Below are positions 1-12,500 of a stretch of DNA of 64,000 nt, in pieces. Where the stretch lies: assembly GCF_905475345.1 (NCBI RefSeq), contig NC_066600.1:1681501-1745500 (forward strand), in the 5' to 3' direction. A program made the position numbers and the translations under genes. The DNA is from Vespula vulgaris. Its lineage: Eukaryota > Arthropoda > Insecta > Hymenoptera > Vespidae. How positions within the stretch are numbered: the stretch's first letter is position 1; the number at the start of each line of letters is the position of its first letter. The notes beneath the pieces are model-generated. The model was not told the origin of the DNA. It did not search any database and saw only the letters and a list, made by a program, of their open reading frames with translations.

Positions 1-672
1 TCTTTCTTTTTCATCGTAGTATTCGAACAAGATGAAAGAAAAGACAAGGAAAAAAGAAAAAAAAATAAATAAATAGTCTTCCAGTTGTAAATTAAATTCT
101 GAAAAATAATATCAGAATAAATTCGTATATATCTTAAAAATTTAAGCGGTCGTATATTTATATTACAATCTAATTGCATTAGATATCTAATAGGCCTCCA
201 ACATAATTTATATAAATTTTTTTTCTTATTATTATAAATTTCATTAATCATTTGAATACGTTGTATCGAATCAGAAATTTCTACATATTAATATTATTTT
301 ATCGATGAAACAAGCAATAGTCATCAACACAAATATGTACGTATACATATATATATATATATGTATGTATGTATATTTTTCATAATGATTATAGGACGGT
401 TCTCTCCGATACGACGCAATTAAACGATCTTTCAAGAATTATATATGCGATCAAATATTTATTCTTATTATTTATTACTATATCTATATTATATATGTAT
501 ATATATTTATGTATATATATATCTACATATATACACGATTGTATATGAAAAAGAATAAGAAAAAAACGGGCAGTTGTGTAGCTTAAAACAATTTGTATAA
601 ATATGGCAGATCACACGTAGAAATATAAATTAATAATTATTAAATAATAATATAAAATCGCACGAGTAAATC

Positions 673-716
<44 letters not shown>

Positions 717-2325
717 ATTTTAGGTTTTCTTCTATTTAATTATCCTTCGACGTTTACGAAGAGTATTTCCAATTAAATCGTACGTCATATAAATCGTCAC
801 ATTACGATATTTCTAACACTTTTGTTCGGTCGTTTATCGATTAGTTCGAGAAAGAAAAATAACGATCCAAATATATTTTTAAAGAGTCTAGAGCACGATT
901 TTCGCAGTTGCCAAAAAGAGATTACCGTTTTCCTCTCACGGCAATCATTTTCAGCTTTTGTCCAACATGGACTCCTCTTCTTCCTCTTCCGTACATTCCT
1001 CCTCCGCTTTCTCATCCATTTTGTCGTTGTCGTCGTCGTCGTCGTCCTCGTCGTCATCATTCACGTCATCGTAGTCGACGTTTTGCACCAACCTCGCATA
1101 CCTATGGTGTGTGTGTATATATATATATGTGTGTGTATACATATATACACACACACACATACATACGTATATATATATGTAGATATAGATATCAGAGAAA
1201 GGTGGATAGGGTAGATAGATGAGTAGAGAGAGAGAGAGAGAGAGAGAGAGATAAACTGAAAGACAGACAAAGAGAGAGAGAAGGAGAGAGAGAAAGAGAA
1301 ATGCAGACAGAGAGAGAAAGAAAGATCAGATAATTAGAACTTTTGAACGATCAATTTGTGGATAACGAAATTAGAGAGAATTATTAGGCTAGACGTCTAA
1401 GAATTTTTATACATATATAAATTTATTATATGAGAAATCGAGAATGTTCGTCGTTCTAATCAAATTATTATTAGAATCCTATGAAAATTTATATTTTCAT
1501 ACGAAAGATACGATTTTTCTTATTTTCACGTTAAATTGTAACACGGTAATACGTTATTTTGCTCGTTTCAAAGATTCACGTTCAACCGGAATCGGACCGC
1601 AACATTTCCTGAATTCTAAATGGAGAATTCCAGAGACAACGAACGACATTGAACCAACGGTGGGATAGTAATAAATTATGGCCGAGGGACGTTTTTGTTC
1701 TCTTTTCCTTTTCTCGTTTTTTATTTATTCCGTTTAAGTTTGTATAGAACTAGGAGAAATATAGTACCTAGAACATGATTAAACGAGTATCAGTTATTTT
1801 TAAAAAAATATCGTCTGTACTTTATGAATATATACTTTTTATAATAGAATAGAAAAAAGAAAATTCTATTTCTTTTGTTATAATACGATAGAAGAAAGAA
1901 AATCTAAAAACAAAATGTGCTACATGGTTTCTTAATAGCGTGCTTTTCGTTCGTTATTAATCCAGTTATATAATTAAAATAAATGTTACTTCATATAATT
2001 AAAATGAATTAAAATTTGATTTATAAAATGTTCCACTGAATACAGCGAATCTGTTGAATTTTTCGATGCTATTTTAAATATGGATTTAATGTAAATGAAA
2101 CGATTTGAAAAATATAAGAAAATCAAGACAAAGAAACGAAATTTAACAGAACTAATCATTGAAACGAGTAGACAACAGGAGAATAGAATTTGCATTAAAT
2201 GAACTTGTCATGAAAAGAAAATTGTCGAATAAACACGCATGTCATTCTACGTTGTTTCATGTTTGATCAGGATTCAACGTAACAGAGGTAATAAACACAA
2301 GAAAAATAAATTTGTTTTATTTACA
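1..2325. other. AT-rich intergenic DNA with microsatellites
   Basis: No gene is supported here. The stretch holds a (CT)n tract at about 676-710, a CGT/CGTCGT trinucleotide run near 1022-1050, alternating TA/TG/CA tracts near 1105-1180 and a GA tract near 1224-1251. The open frames of 60-130 codons that cross it are made of these simple repeats and have no family-like sequence. Confidence 0.7.
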
Positions 2326-2700
2326 GGAAAGTTTTGACAGTCAATAAGTACCGAAGTTGGTTCAGAAAATTTATCAGCGATAATATTGACATATTAGATA
2401 TTGTGCAACCTGTTGAATCCGATAATGATGCTTTAAATTCATTGGTTGAGTTGGATCCAAAATGGACCATGCAAGAAATAGCTGACACATTTAGAATCAC
2501 TAGGTCAATAGTGCAAAGATGCCTTCATGAAATCGAAAAGTTATCTAGATTCAATTCATGCGAGTTTTTTTATTAATGATCGAATAAAAATTAGACAAAA
2601 TATAGACAAGATCAGTGAAGAATAATTCACACAAATTACGTCATTGACTAGACAACGAAGTGATCTATTTCTTAACAGAATCGTTATCAGTGAAATAGTT
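2326..2700 (+). mobile_element. Mariner-like transposase remnant, N-terminal part
   Basis: The translation from about 2330 to 2570 resembles the N-terminal helix-turn-helix region of mariner transposases: a start like KVLTVNKYRSWFRKF, then ELDPKWTMQEIADTF and a second helix. After a frame change, the stretch at about 2640-2697 (TRQRSDLFLNRIV) resembles the segment just before the first catalytic aspartate of the family. The similarity stops abruptly at about 2697. There are stops and frameshifts, so the element is dead. The C-terminal half resumes near 3487 on the same strand, so this is one old copy broken by about 790 bp of other DNA. Confidence 0.75.
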
Positions 2701-3096
2701 CCTATATCTACACCAACTTGAAGAAAAAACACTTCAATCTGTAGGCGTTCTTAAGAGGCTACGAAAAGACGGAGACCAAAAATACAAAACGAGCTATGTT
2801 TATATGTATGGAAAAAAAATGTTGATTGCCACAATATATTTTCGAAAATTATCAATTTTTTCTTTTCTTTTTTGTTATACTGATTCAGTATCCTAATTCA
2901 AGTTATAGACATATAATGAATTGAACATAGAGATGTAATACTACTCTATCTAAAATAAGACATCAGTTCTTCTCGAGTTTATAGTAGTTACTGTCTATTA
3001 ATAAAAAAAAAAAAAACTAAGTGTCGATTCTGATATAGTAATTAATACATTTTATACCGTTTATCTACCGAAAAAAAAGAAGTTTAAATATCTTCG

Positions 3097-3168
3097 TCCT
3101 CGGTAGTATAGTGGTTAGTATCCCCGCCTGTCACGCGGGAGACCGGGGTTCGATTCCCCGCCGGGGAG
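3097..3168 (+). tRNA. tRNA-Asp (anticodon GTC)
   Basis: A 72-nt cloverleaf can be folded by eye. The acceptor arms TCCTCGG and CCGGGGA pair, with one T-G wobble. The D-arm/A-box region is TAGTATAGTGGTTAG. The anticodon stem CCCGC/GCGGG encloses a loop with anticodon GTC, and the T arm/B box is GGTTCGATTCC. No intron is present and CCA is not encoded, as expected for a eukaryotic nuclear gene. A T-run at 3171-3179 is the Pol III terminator. The gene lies between the two halves of a decayed mariner. Confidence 0.97.
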
Positions 3169-3170
3169 GA

Positions 3171-3179
3171 TTTTTTTTT
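3171..3179 (+). terminator. Pol III oligo-T terminator of tRNA-Asp
   Basis: A run of about nine T residues begins two bases after the tRNA discriminator base, the standard RNA polymerase III stop signal. Confidence 0.85.
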
Positions 3180-3435
3180 ATATGCAATCATTTTTGTTTT
3201 ATTTTTTTTATAAACATCGTTACCAGTATCTTTCAACAATTATAATCCATACCTGAGAATAAAAAGATTTTCAGTGTCGTTCCTATATACATATCAAACA
3301 TTAATTATTGTAGTTTTAATTACTAAAGACTATATACGTTTTTTAAGATTCATTGCAAATATTGTTGCAGTTTTCTCTTTTTTGACATTAATAAGCGTAT
3401 ACTTAAAAAAAAAAAAAAAGAAAAAGGAATAGTTG

Positions 3436-3481
3436 GTTAAAGCACTGCACTGTACCGCACTGCACTGTACCGCACCGCACA
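3436..3481. repeat. Short tandem repeat based on GCACTGCACTGTACC
   Basis: The motifs GCACTGCACTGTACC and GCACTGCACTGTACCGCACC follow each other directly, giving a small direct repeat next to the point where mariner similarity resumes. Confidence 0.6.
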
Positions 3482-3486
3482 TCCAG

Positions 3487-4035
3487 AGAATCCATTTTTT
3501 CGTACGGCTATAAATCAATGAACTTCCCTCGAACCAACCAGTTATACCGACATCTAAACCAAACCTGACCACCAGACATCCGAAAAAGGTGTGGTATTTT
3601 GCATTTGATAGAACCAATACCAACATAATTCATTTCGAGTTGTTGAAACCGAGCGAAACAATTAACACTGATGTTTATGGTCAATAATTAGAACCAGTTG
3701 AATAATGAATTGTTGGAAAAAGTACGGGTCAATGAGGAAAGCGCGTCATACCGCAACACGATAATTTCAGATTCTATGCGGCAAAAACAACCCAAAGAAA
3801 GATGAAGTAACTTGGTTGGAAAGTTTCACCGCATCCCGTCATTTCATATTCATCCGATATTGCACCATCGTATTATCATTTGTTTATATCTACGAAACAT
3901 TCTCTCGAAAATAAAAACTTTCCGCAATGTCAGTGACTTTCAAATTTATCATGAATGAAATTTCTCATAAAATTCACAACATTTTTGTAAAATAGAGATT
4001 GAACAATTTATAGATTGGACGACAAAAAATCGTGA
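3487..4035 (+). mobile_element. Mariner-like transposase remnant, C-terminal part
   Basis: Translated fragments match the order of a mariner catalytic domain: HPKKVWYF, then HFELLKPSETINTDVYGQ, then LGWKVSPHPVISYS and SDIAPSYYHLF, which corresponds to the family's PPYSPDLAPSDYHLF block. In-frame stops occur after DVYGQ and before LGWK, and the expected DNARPH block is degraded, so it is non-functional. Same strand and order as the N-terminal remnant at 2326-2700. Confidence 0.8.
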
Positions 4036-4921
4036 ATAATAATAATGATGATGATAGAAAATAAAGTTAAACGCGTACGAAATAATTGAAAATTACTTAT
4101 GGATACCCATAATATATTCTGTCCGATTTCTTCCCCTATAATTACTAGGATTCATTCATTAACAATAGTTCGATGTTATTTGCGATTTAGTCGATGTAAT
4201 TTTAATACTATTTTCACCATCTTTGACCTTGAAGTAGACAAATCTATCGGCACTTCAGTTATCGGATGAAAATCTAATAGAAACTATCGTAATTTAATCT
4301 ATGATCGATTAGATTACAACTTTTTAATCGAAGATCAGTATTAAAGGAGAAGTTTAATAGCAAACTTCGTAGTTATCGATTTGCTTAGAATCGACAATCG
4401 ATTAAATCGAGCCAAAGTTTTAATAGAAAATATTTAATGTTAGAAAAGATTACAAACGGAGATTCATTAAAATATAGATACTTCTCAATGATTAATATTT
4501 TGAAAGGCATTAGATAAACAAGAAGCTTGCGTCTTAATATAGATATTTTACATAAATTAATTAAAAGAGTTATGTACCTACCGGAAAGAAATAAAATTCT
4601 TTTTCATTAAAAACAATATTAACAGGACACTACTGTAATGAAGTTACAGTACGTGTATATGAAGAATAAAAAAAAAAAAGAACAAAAAATTGTGTTTTCT
4701 CCTTGGATTTTCAATGACGTATCACAATCCATCCCGTTTCGCAGGATCCTTACTCGGAATACTGTATATTGAAAAATGTCACCAAATTCTTAAAGCACGC
4801 TATTCAATTCGTTTTTATTTGTAAAAAAAAATCGAGAAGGCACTTTCGCGAGGGCGTTTCCGATAAGAGGTATAGTTGTTTGGTACGAGGAAATGGAGAA
4901 AATGGAATACCTGACGCTATA
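4036..4921. other. Intergenic DNA and 3' UTR of the stargazin-like gene
   Basis: No coding signal is seen. On the minus strand an AATAAA (4819-4814) lies about 100 nt past the TTPV stop codon of the TARP gene and is the best candidate for its polyadenylation signal. Confidence 0.5.
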
Positions 4922-5136
4922 TCAGACGGGAGTAGTTCTTCTTAGAGCTGCGAAGGCCCAGTCGGTACCTCTAACGGGTGTAGGCGGTGGTGCTGGATCC
5001 TCGAGGTCAAAGGTCACGAACTCATGCCGGACGCTTGGACTATAATCGGTGTCGGGCTCTGGTACATCCTCCTCCTGCTGCAGTATGTCCGCCGTCGTGC
5101 TCACCTGGAAGGTCGTTTTCGAGAACGAGTAGAAAT
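4922..5136 (-). CDS. stg1: stg1 last coding exon, PDZ ligand TTPV
   Basis: 215 nt after a CATTTTAG acceptor, entered in phase 1. It encodes FYSFSKTTFQVSTTADI, an acidic stretch, PAPPPTPVRGTDWAFAA, and ends RRTTPV then TGA. The terminal four residues match those of vertebrate gamma-2/gamma-3 TARPs, which bind PSD-95-type PDZ domains. Confidence 0.9.
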
Positions 5137-5257
5137 CTAAAATGGAGTATCAAATACCGGATTATCACCGGTTGCTAAGGTTACCGACACGATCTTCACC
5201 TTCTTCGTGGAAGAACTAGACTCGAGATAAAGGAAGAGAGAAAGAAAAGATAAAGAT

Positions 5258-5326
<69 letters not shown>

Positions 5327-8300
5327 GAGAGAAAAAGAGAGAGAGAGAGACAGCTTGCTAAAGATCGAAACTTCATGGAGAACGAGCAGCCAAATATTAG
5401 CAGATCCTGATTATACGCGTAGTAGTATCTCATCCTTCGGTTCGTTGTTTATTACTTTCGATTGAAGCGAAACTTTCCGATTCGATTTATCCCTTACCGT
5501 TTGAGCGGTGAGATCTCTTGGAAATTGTCTGACGGTGTAATCGTAATGATCCAAATTCGGCGGCGGTGGTAAAAACTCGTCGAAATCGACGTAATCGACG
5601 GAATCCCTCCCAAAGAAGTATCTCTTTTGATGTCTCTCGCAGATAAAATTACCATGGCCCAAAGCGGCATGATTGCCGTGATGTGCGTGATGATTATCCA
5701 AGTGATAGACACCCTGGAGTCCGTCCGAACGATTGATTCATTGACAATAAAATATGTTTTCATTTAATTATTTTTAATTGAACCCGTTTGACATTGTAAT
5801 TGTAAAGGATTTTTAATTTTTTGTTTCGTTCTTCCGCTTCTTTTTCTACTTCTTTTCTTTTTTTTCTATCTTTTCTTAAGATCATCAATTTAATCGTTAT
5901 AAAGTGATCTAGGTGTAGACGTGAGATTGGACGGGATCTCGTGAAACAACAACAATGAAAAAAAAAAAAAGAAAAAAATGACAAGAAAAAAATACATAGC
6001 CGATACTACCAACCCCATAATTTTTCCGCCTCAAGTCCTTTCGTACCAATTCTCGCTGGTGCCAGGATATATATAGAAAAATGGCGTATGTACCAGCCAC
6101 CTCGGTCGTGATGAAGCCGCTCACATATAGGAGAAAGGAAAAGCCGTATCTATACGTAAAAGGAGGTCCCTGCAATAGCAAAAGTACCAAGTAATACATA
6201 TGTATGTATGTATGGTACGATATGGTATGTATGTATGTATGTATGTATGTATATATATTCGCATAGAGAGAACTTATGTAATTTATATCTTTTCACCTAA
6301 CTCCAATTTAATTCGACTTAAGTGCGTCCTTAGAAATGCCACTTTTTCATACGGGAGAATAAAAAGACGTTTACTTAGGAAAAAAAAAAAGAAAAAAAAA
6401 GAATAAAAGTGATAAAAAACAGGTACAAAACGATACAAATAACATGATTTACCTGAAACGACGATCGTGGCCTGAGTTTGCTGCCAACTTCGGCTTTAAA
6501 AATTGATATGTACATGACCATTCCAACCAACATGAGTAAGCCTGTAGGAATAGTCCAAATTTAACACATGCGAATCATTCTTTCGATAAAATATTTAAAA
6601 CGTCGCTTATCGATATTTAGTTTCTATGACGTGGAATTATTTCAAATTTAATCCAGTTTAAGCTTCTCTCTGTCCAATCAGAATTAACGAATGAACAGTA
6701 CGTAATCCTTTATATGACTGCTATATACGATAAATGAAAAAATTTATAATCCTATACGAGGGTGAAATTCTTTTTTTTTTTTTTTTAATCAAGTCACCAA
6801 AATATCGTGAAAACATTTTTTAAAACATTTTTAAAGGAAATTTTGAAACAAAAATTGTTTGGTTTCGAGTGATGGTGAATGGAAGTCGAGCAAACATAAC
6901 AGTATTATTTTTGTTCTGATTCGATGGACGTTTTCTAGTCTACAACCTTTCTAACACTATCCTATTTTAAGTAAAAAAAGAAAAAAAGAAAAAGAAATGA
7001 ATAAACAAAGTTGACGTTGAACAAAAGAAACAAAATCAAATAAATTTTATTTCGATCTTTTTTCTTTTTTCTTTTATTATTCTTCGTTTTATTCCTCCTT
7101 TTCTATTTTAAAAAACGTGTTGTTTTCGAGATATTTTTACATGGCACAACAAAAAAAGAAAAAAAGCAATCTCACCCTGTGAAACACATAATAAAGGATT
7201 ATTAAATTCTTTATTAAATATCGTCAAACAGTACATAGAAAATTTCTTTTCTATCACTTTTATAATATTACCTACTCGAGCTTACATTAATGGATCTACC
7301 TTTACAAATGATTTTAACAAAAATATCATCATCTCGTTTTATCCTTCTCTTTTTATCCGAGTATATCCTCGTCCAATTATCTCCTCCGATATAACTGAGA
7401 ATTTTTATTTACCTTATCCTACGACTTACCTGAAACTATAAATACTACCCCAGCTACGAAGACGCAAAGTCTGTGCCTCGGATGCGTAATGTGTGCGGCG
7501 AAATAGCAAACTTCCGCGATTACGAGCAACGACGTCGCCGCAAAGAAAAACATAGCTGACTTTGTAACTGCATCTGGAATGGTGAAAAAGAAAATGCAAA
7601 AAAAAAAGAAAGAAAAAAAGAAAGACGAGGTAAGTCGAAACGTAAACGATGAAACAATCGTCATTAAAATTCATGAATTTCCACGACAAATAGACAGAGA
7701 GAAAGAGAGAGAGGTCTGATTCTTTGATAATATTTTCCTCTTCCTCAAAAAAATAAAAGTAATTTATTCAAAATACAAATGAGATATTCGAGAAAGATTA
7801 TTAAGTGGTAAGAATTTATATAATTAAAACTTAAAATAACTGCACGTTTATATTATTAAAATTTTACATTTATAAGAGTTTTCGAATACTCAAAGAAATG
7901 ATAATAGATATAACTTCTTTATTTGATTTTTTTCCTCTTTAATACATATCTCTTCAATAAACGTAATATTTCATATCTCCTACTTTTTTGTTCTCTTTTT
8001 TTTGAACACGGCCGACTCATTTGCAACAATTTCAGTAGCGTATAAAAAATTTCTCATAACTCACATGAATATAATAAATATCGCGAGAAAAGATTCGTTC
8101 AACATAACTTTTTACAGAAACGAAATTTTTATACATTTGTTACGAATTTTCATTCGGTTTATCAAGAACTTTATTTGAATTATATTTATATCATGTAATG
8201 TATGTCATTTTAAACTATAATATGATCAAACATCTGCGATCCTATAAAGAAATGTTTTTAAATAAATGTTTTTAGCTTTCAACGGGTATATAGAAGAAAA

Positions 8301-9522
8301 AAGTATTCCAACTATTTCATAGAGGACGATTTTGTCAAGGTACAAAAGTAACAAAAAAGAATTTTTTATTAAATTGATATTTATTACACTCCAATAATTT
8401 ATTTTATCTCATTCAAAGAAAAAAAGAACAAAAAAATATATTGAAATCAAGAAATCTATATATCATAATGAAACGAGTAAAAAATTTGTCATATTTTCCT
8501 CCGAATTATTGCAAAACGATTTTTAATTTTCTCAATACATTTCCTATGACTAATAAAAAATTTATTACATGGCTGAGATCGTAGAGATCTGGGATAATTG
8601 AAAAAAAGAGAGAGAGAGAGAGACAGAGAAAGAGAAAAAGTCATTTTGACGAGATATTTAAAGCAAAAATGAAGATTATACCATGAACGTAGTGAATGCT
8701 CGCTTTCGACTACGTAAAAATTTTAATGTCAATAGAAGAGCAATTTTAATTCGCAATAAAAAAAATTTCTTTCCCAACGAACATAATTCAGAAATGAATC
8801 AAGAAAAAAATGATACCACGCAAAAATCTTTTTCGGGAAATACGTATATTGACATTTGCTTTTTGAATATATAAAATTATATAATATATATCAGTACGTG
8901 TATTTAATATATTTTAGATTTTGCATATATAAACGGTTGCATCGACCTAAAAAATTAAAAGAGAAAAATCGTTTTATCAAAAATATTTGTATTCGACAGT
9001 AATATCCTTTCTTCAAAAATTTCATTTAAAAAATTCGAAAAATTGTCGATCTTTTAAATAAAATATTTCCACGTATTATTAAAATATACTTTACAATTTC
9101 AATAAATACATTTTGATCCTTTCGTAAATTTTGTAACATAAAAAGTGTTTATAACAAGTTGACCATCATTTTCAATACATTTCTTCGAGCGATTAATTTG
9201 AAATTATAAGAAGGAATTTTAGCATAATACAAATACAAATATGTATATAAAATTTTATTATTCTTGATAAAGCCAATTTGTCATTAAAAAAGAAAAAAGG
9301 AAAAAAAATTCAAACATATCTATACAAATTCAAATTCGTTATAATTTCTACAGAATTCAAACAGAATTGGAAAATTCCATTTTCATCAGAAGTTATATAG
9401 TGAGGTAACATTTTTCGCGCTGTTGATTGAATAAAGCATTCCCTGCGGTCGTATCTAAAAAACCAATATCGTTGTAAAAGCTATCATATCGTTGATGGAA
9501 CTTAACAATTTATTATTTATGA

Positions 9523-9563
<41 letters not shown>

Positions 9564-12500
9564 CTCAAATATCAATTGTAATCATACGTATACATACCAG
9601 ATTTATTAATATTACAAAATCTAATCTTACTACGATATTTAACAATCATTTAGACCAAACTAGTAGGATGAGGAAATGTTAAGTAATTAAAAATAGTGTA
9701 ATTACTAGCCAACCTGTATCCGGGTATCCGGCTACACGGAAATACTACGGGCAAATGAAAAATATCCGGGTATGTTTTATTAGTGTAAGTGTACTTACTA
9801 CATCCCGGTGTTACCCCGGTTATTTACAAGCGAAGAATTTAACGAAATTTATGACCGTATTGTAATCAGTATATCGTTGTATTTGTTTTAAAAGTTTATA
9901 CGGAAAAAGTGAACACGAAATGAAGTCTCTTTTGTTAAAAGTAATAAAAGAAAAAGAAAAAGTATGATTTCATATGTAAATTATTGTAAAACTACGAAAT
10001 AAAACATCCAATTTCCGATTAAATCGTAAGTTTCGAAGATTTTTCATTCTTTTCTTATGTATGTTTTTAATTGATCAAATGTTTTAATAAATTATCGTTA
10101 AAAAATTATTAAACAAGAATATAATATAATTCCTAAACTGTTGCAAAAAAAAAAAATTTCCTTCTCTTATCGTTAAAGTCAACAATTAATACAACTATTG
10201 CGAGTAAAAGTAGATCGTTTTATTTACCGTAATATTAGTATTTATTTATTTAATATATTAGTAATATAATATATAATATATGTATATATACAAAAATTAT
10301 GATCAAATTATTTTAAAGATTTAAATAAGAAGATAAGAAAATAGTTCATTAGTAGATCAACATCATATCTAACGAACAAGTAAATTTTGAAACTATTCTT
10401 CTATAATTAAAAGTTTGTTGGAAAATATTGAAGGATCACTAAACTTCAATATCATGGTATATAAAATTATACCAAAGGTATCCAAATCGTTTAATAGCTT
10501 TCATGAGAAAATTGTGTCGATATCTTTCAAATAGAAGCATCGAAAGCCGCTTCTATCCGAATAATGTATTATAAGCTTAATAAATCAGGGAATATTGATC
10601 AAGTTATAAATTCCTCAACCTCTATATAATCATTGTAAGACGCGAATTCGCAGGGCGAGAAAATTAAAATCTTATTATGAATAATAAATTAATCTAATGG
10701 AATGCTAAAGGGATAAAATTTCACTATGGAGAATTGCAAAAATTTACATCGGATCAAAATTCCGATACGGTATGCATTCAAAAATTTACTTTAAAGGAAA
10801 TTCCTTTATAAATATTAAATAATTCAAATTATTTGAAAAAATAAAAAGAAAAAGAAAAGAGACAAGTATTATATACAAATAATTGATAATGTAATAAAAC
10901 ATTAATTTACAGGAACTTTCAAGTAATCGTATTTGAAATTAAAAAAAAATGTATATATTATATATATATATATTTCACAAGAATTTATATCTATAAGTAA
11001 ATTATATAAATCTAATTCCTAAACAGTTCATTAGAATGCCGTTTTTTTTTTTTTTTATCATTTACTCCAAATATATATGTAAAAGCCAATCCATATACTT
11101 AAATCCTATAAGCTTCGATTGAAAGATTATACTACACCCTGAATATATTTACCCTATCCTTCTTCGACAAAATTTTTTTCATATAAATTGGTTAAGAAAA
11201 TTCGATTAAAAAAAAAGTTGTTTTCTTATTTGAAAAAATTATATTGACATTGTACGATCTTTAAACTTTCTCTCAATGATCATTATAAATAATTCTGTAC
11301 GAACGTTCCTTGAACGTAAGAAAAAAAAAAAACATAGTGTTATAGATTGCGGTTAAGCGATCATTAAAATAGTCGGATCAAAATAACCCGGCAGCATTCG
11401 TTGAATGCAGAGAATAAAAGAAATATTCGATATCCGGATATACGAGTATATACATATAATGGTATAAATCTTTCTATAAATATTCCTCTGTTAATCGTCT
11501 AATCATTAACCATCTTTCAGTACAGTTAGTCGAGAGTTCAAAACATGATTATAAAAGGAGAATCTAAAATGAGAATTTAAATTGAGAGTTGAAATCTCAG
11601 AAAGAGTCGAGTTTAAACGAAAAATGAAAATGCGGCACTGGTTATTTCTCAATCGTCGAGGTAATCATCATGAACATAACATTAAATGAAATATCGTGTT
11701 ATACATATGAAATCTAAATTGAGAATGAGTCTCTCTCTCTCTCTTTCTCTCTCTCTCTTTCCCTCTGCCAAGTAATTCGACAAGACAGCCGAGTATAAAC
11801 ACATCACGAAAATGCGACGCTGGTCATTTCTCTAATGTCGAAATAAAAAACAAATTCGTTTCATCATCGTGTTATTTGTGTAAGGAACAAAACGAAACTA
11901 CGAAACAATTGTAAATTATCTATAGATGATCTAATGCATTGTTACAACGTTATATTCAAAAAGTATTATTCAAAAGTAAAGAAATTGCTTTCTTAAACCA
12001 TTAATTCGCGAAAACGTAGTAGGTCTACGTCAATCTTCAACGTAAAACGAATTTTCTAGGCTAGCTGTGTCCAACCATAACGGCCTATATGGATCCCATG
12101 TGGCCCTTTCTCTCCTCCTATCCATAGATCCCCATAGAGCAGAGCAATTGACGCGGCTCGATCGAAATTTCCTGCAGTAGCTTCTATCGATGATCGACCA
12201 ATGCCCCACGATCGAAATGTAATCGCTTTATCACATAGCTAGGCAACTCCTTTTTTACCACCTCCATCATCAATCATTCTGTAACCCCACAACTTAAGGG
12301 GAGGTTCCGCTTTAGTGGAAAAAGGTTATTTTTTTAGAAATTTCTTTTTTCGATAACAAGATATATACAAGACGACAACCTATGCTTTTCAATATCTCAT
12401 TATATATAATATTTGGAAGATATAAAAAGTTCAATTTCAAAATGGTATAATTTGTTTTTATATTTCTTTTTTATTAATTTTTTTCTTTTCCTATCCACTT

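Noticed and set aside
822..1270. Overlapping frames of 69-130 codons on both strands
   Set aside because: They translate CGT/CGTCGT and TATG/TACA simple repeats (poly-V, YIYI) and show no family features.
5137..5433. 98-codon minus-strand frame with poly(LS)
   Set aside because: Mostly the (CT)n tract; only the final 31-nt part is proposed as a microexon, in a different frame.
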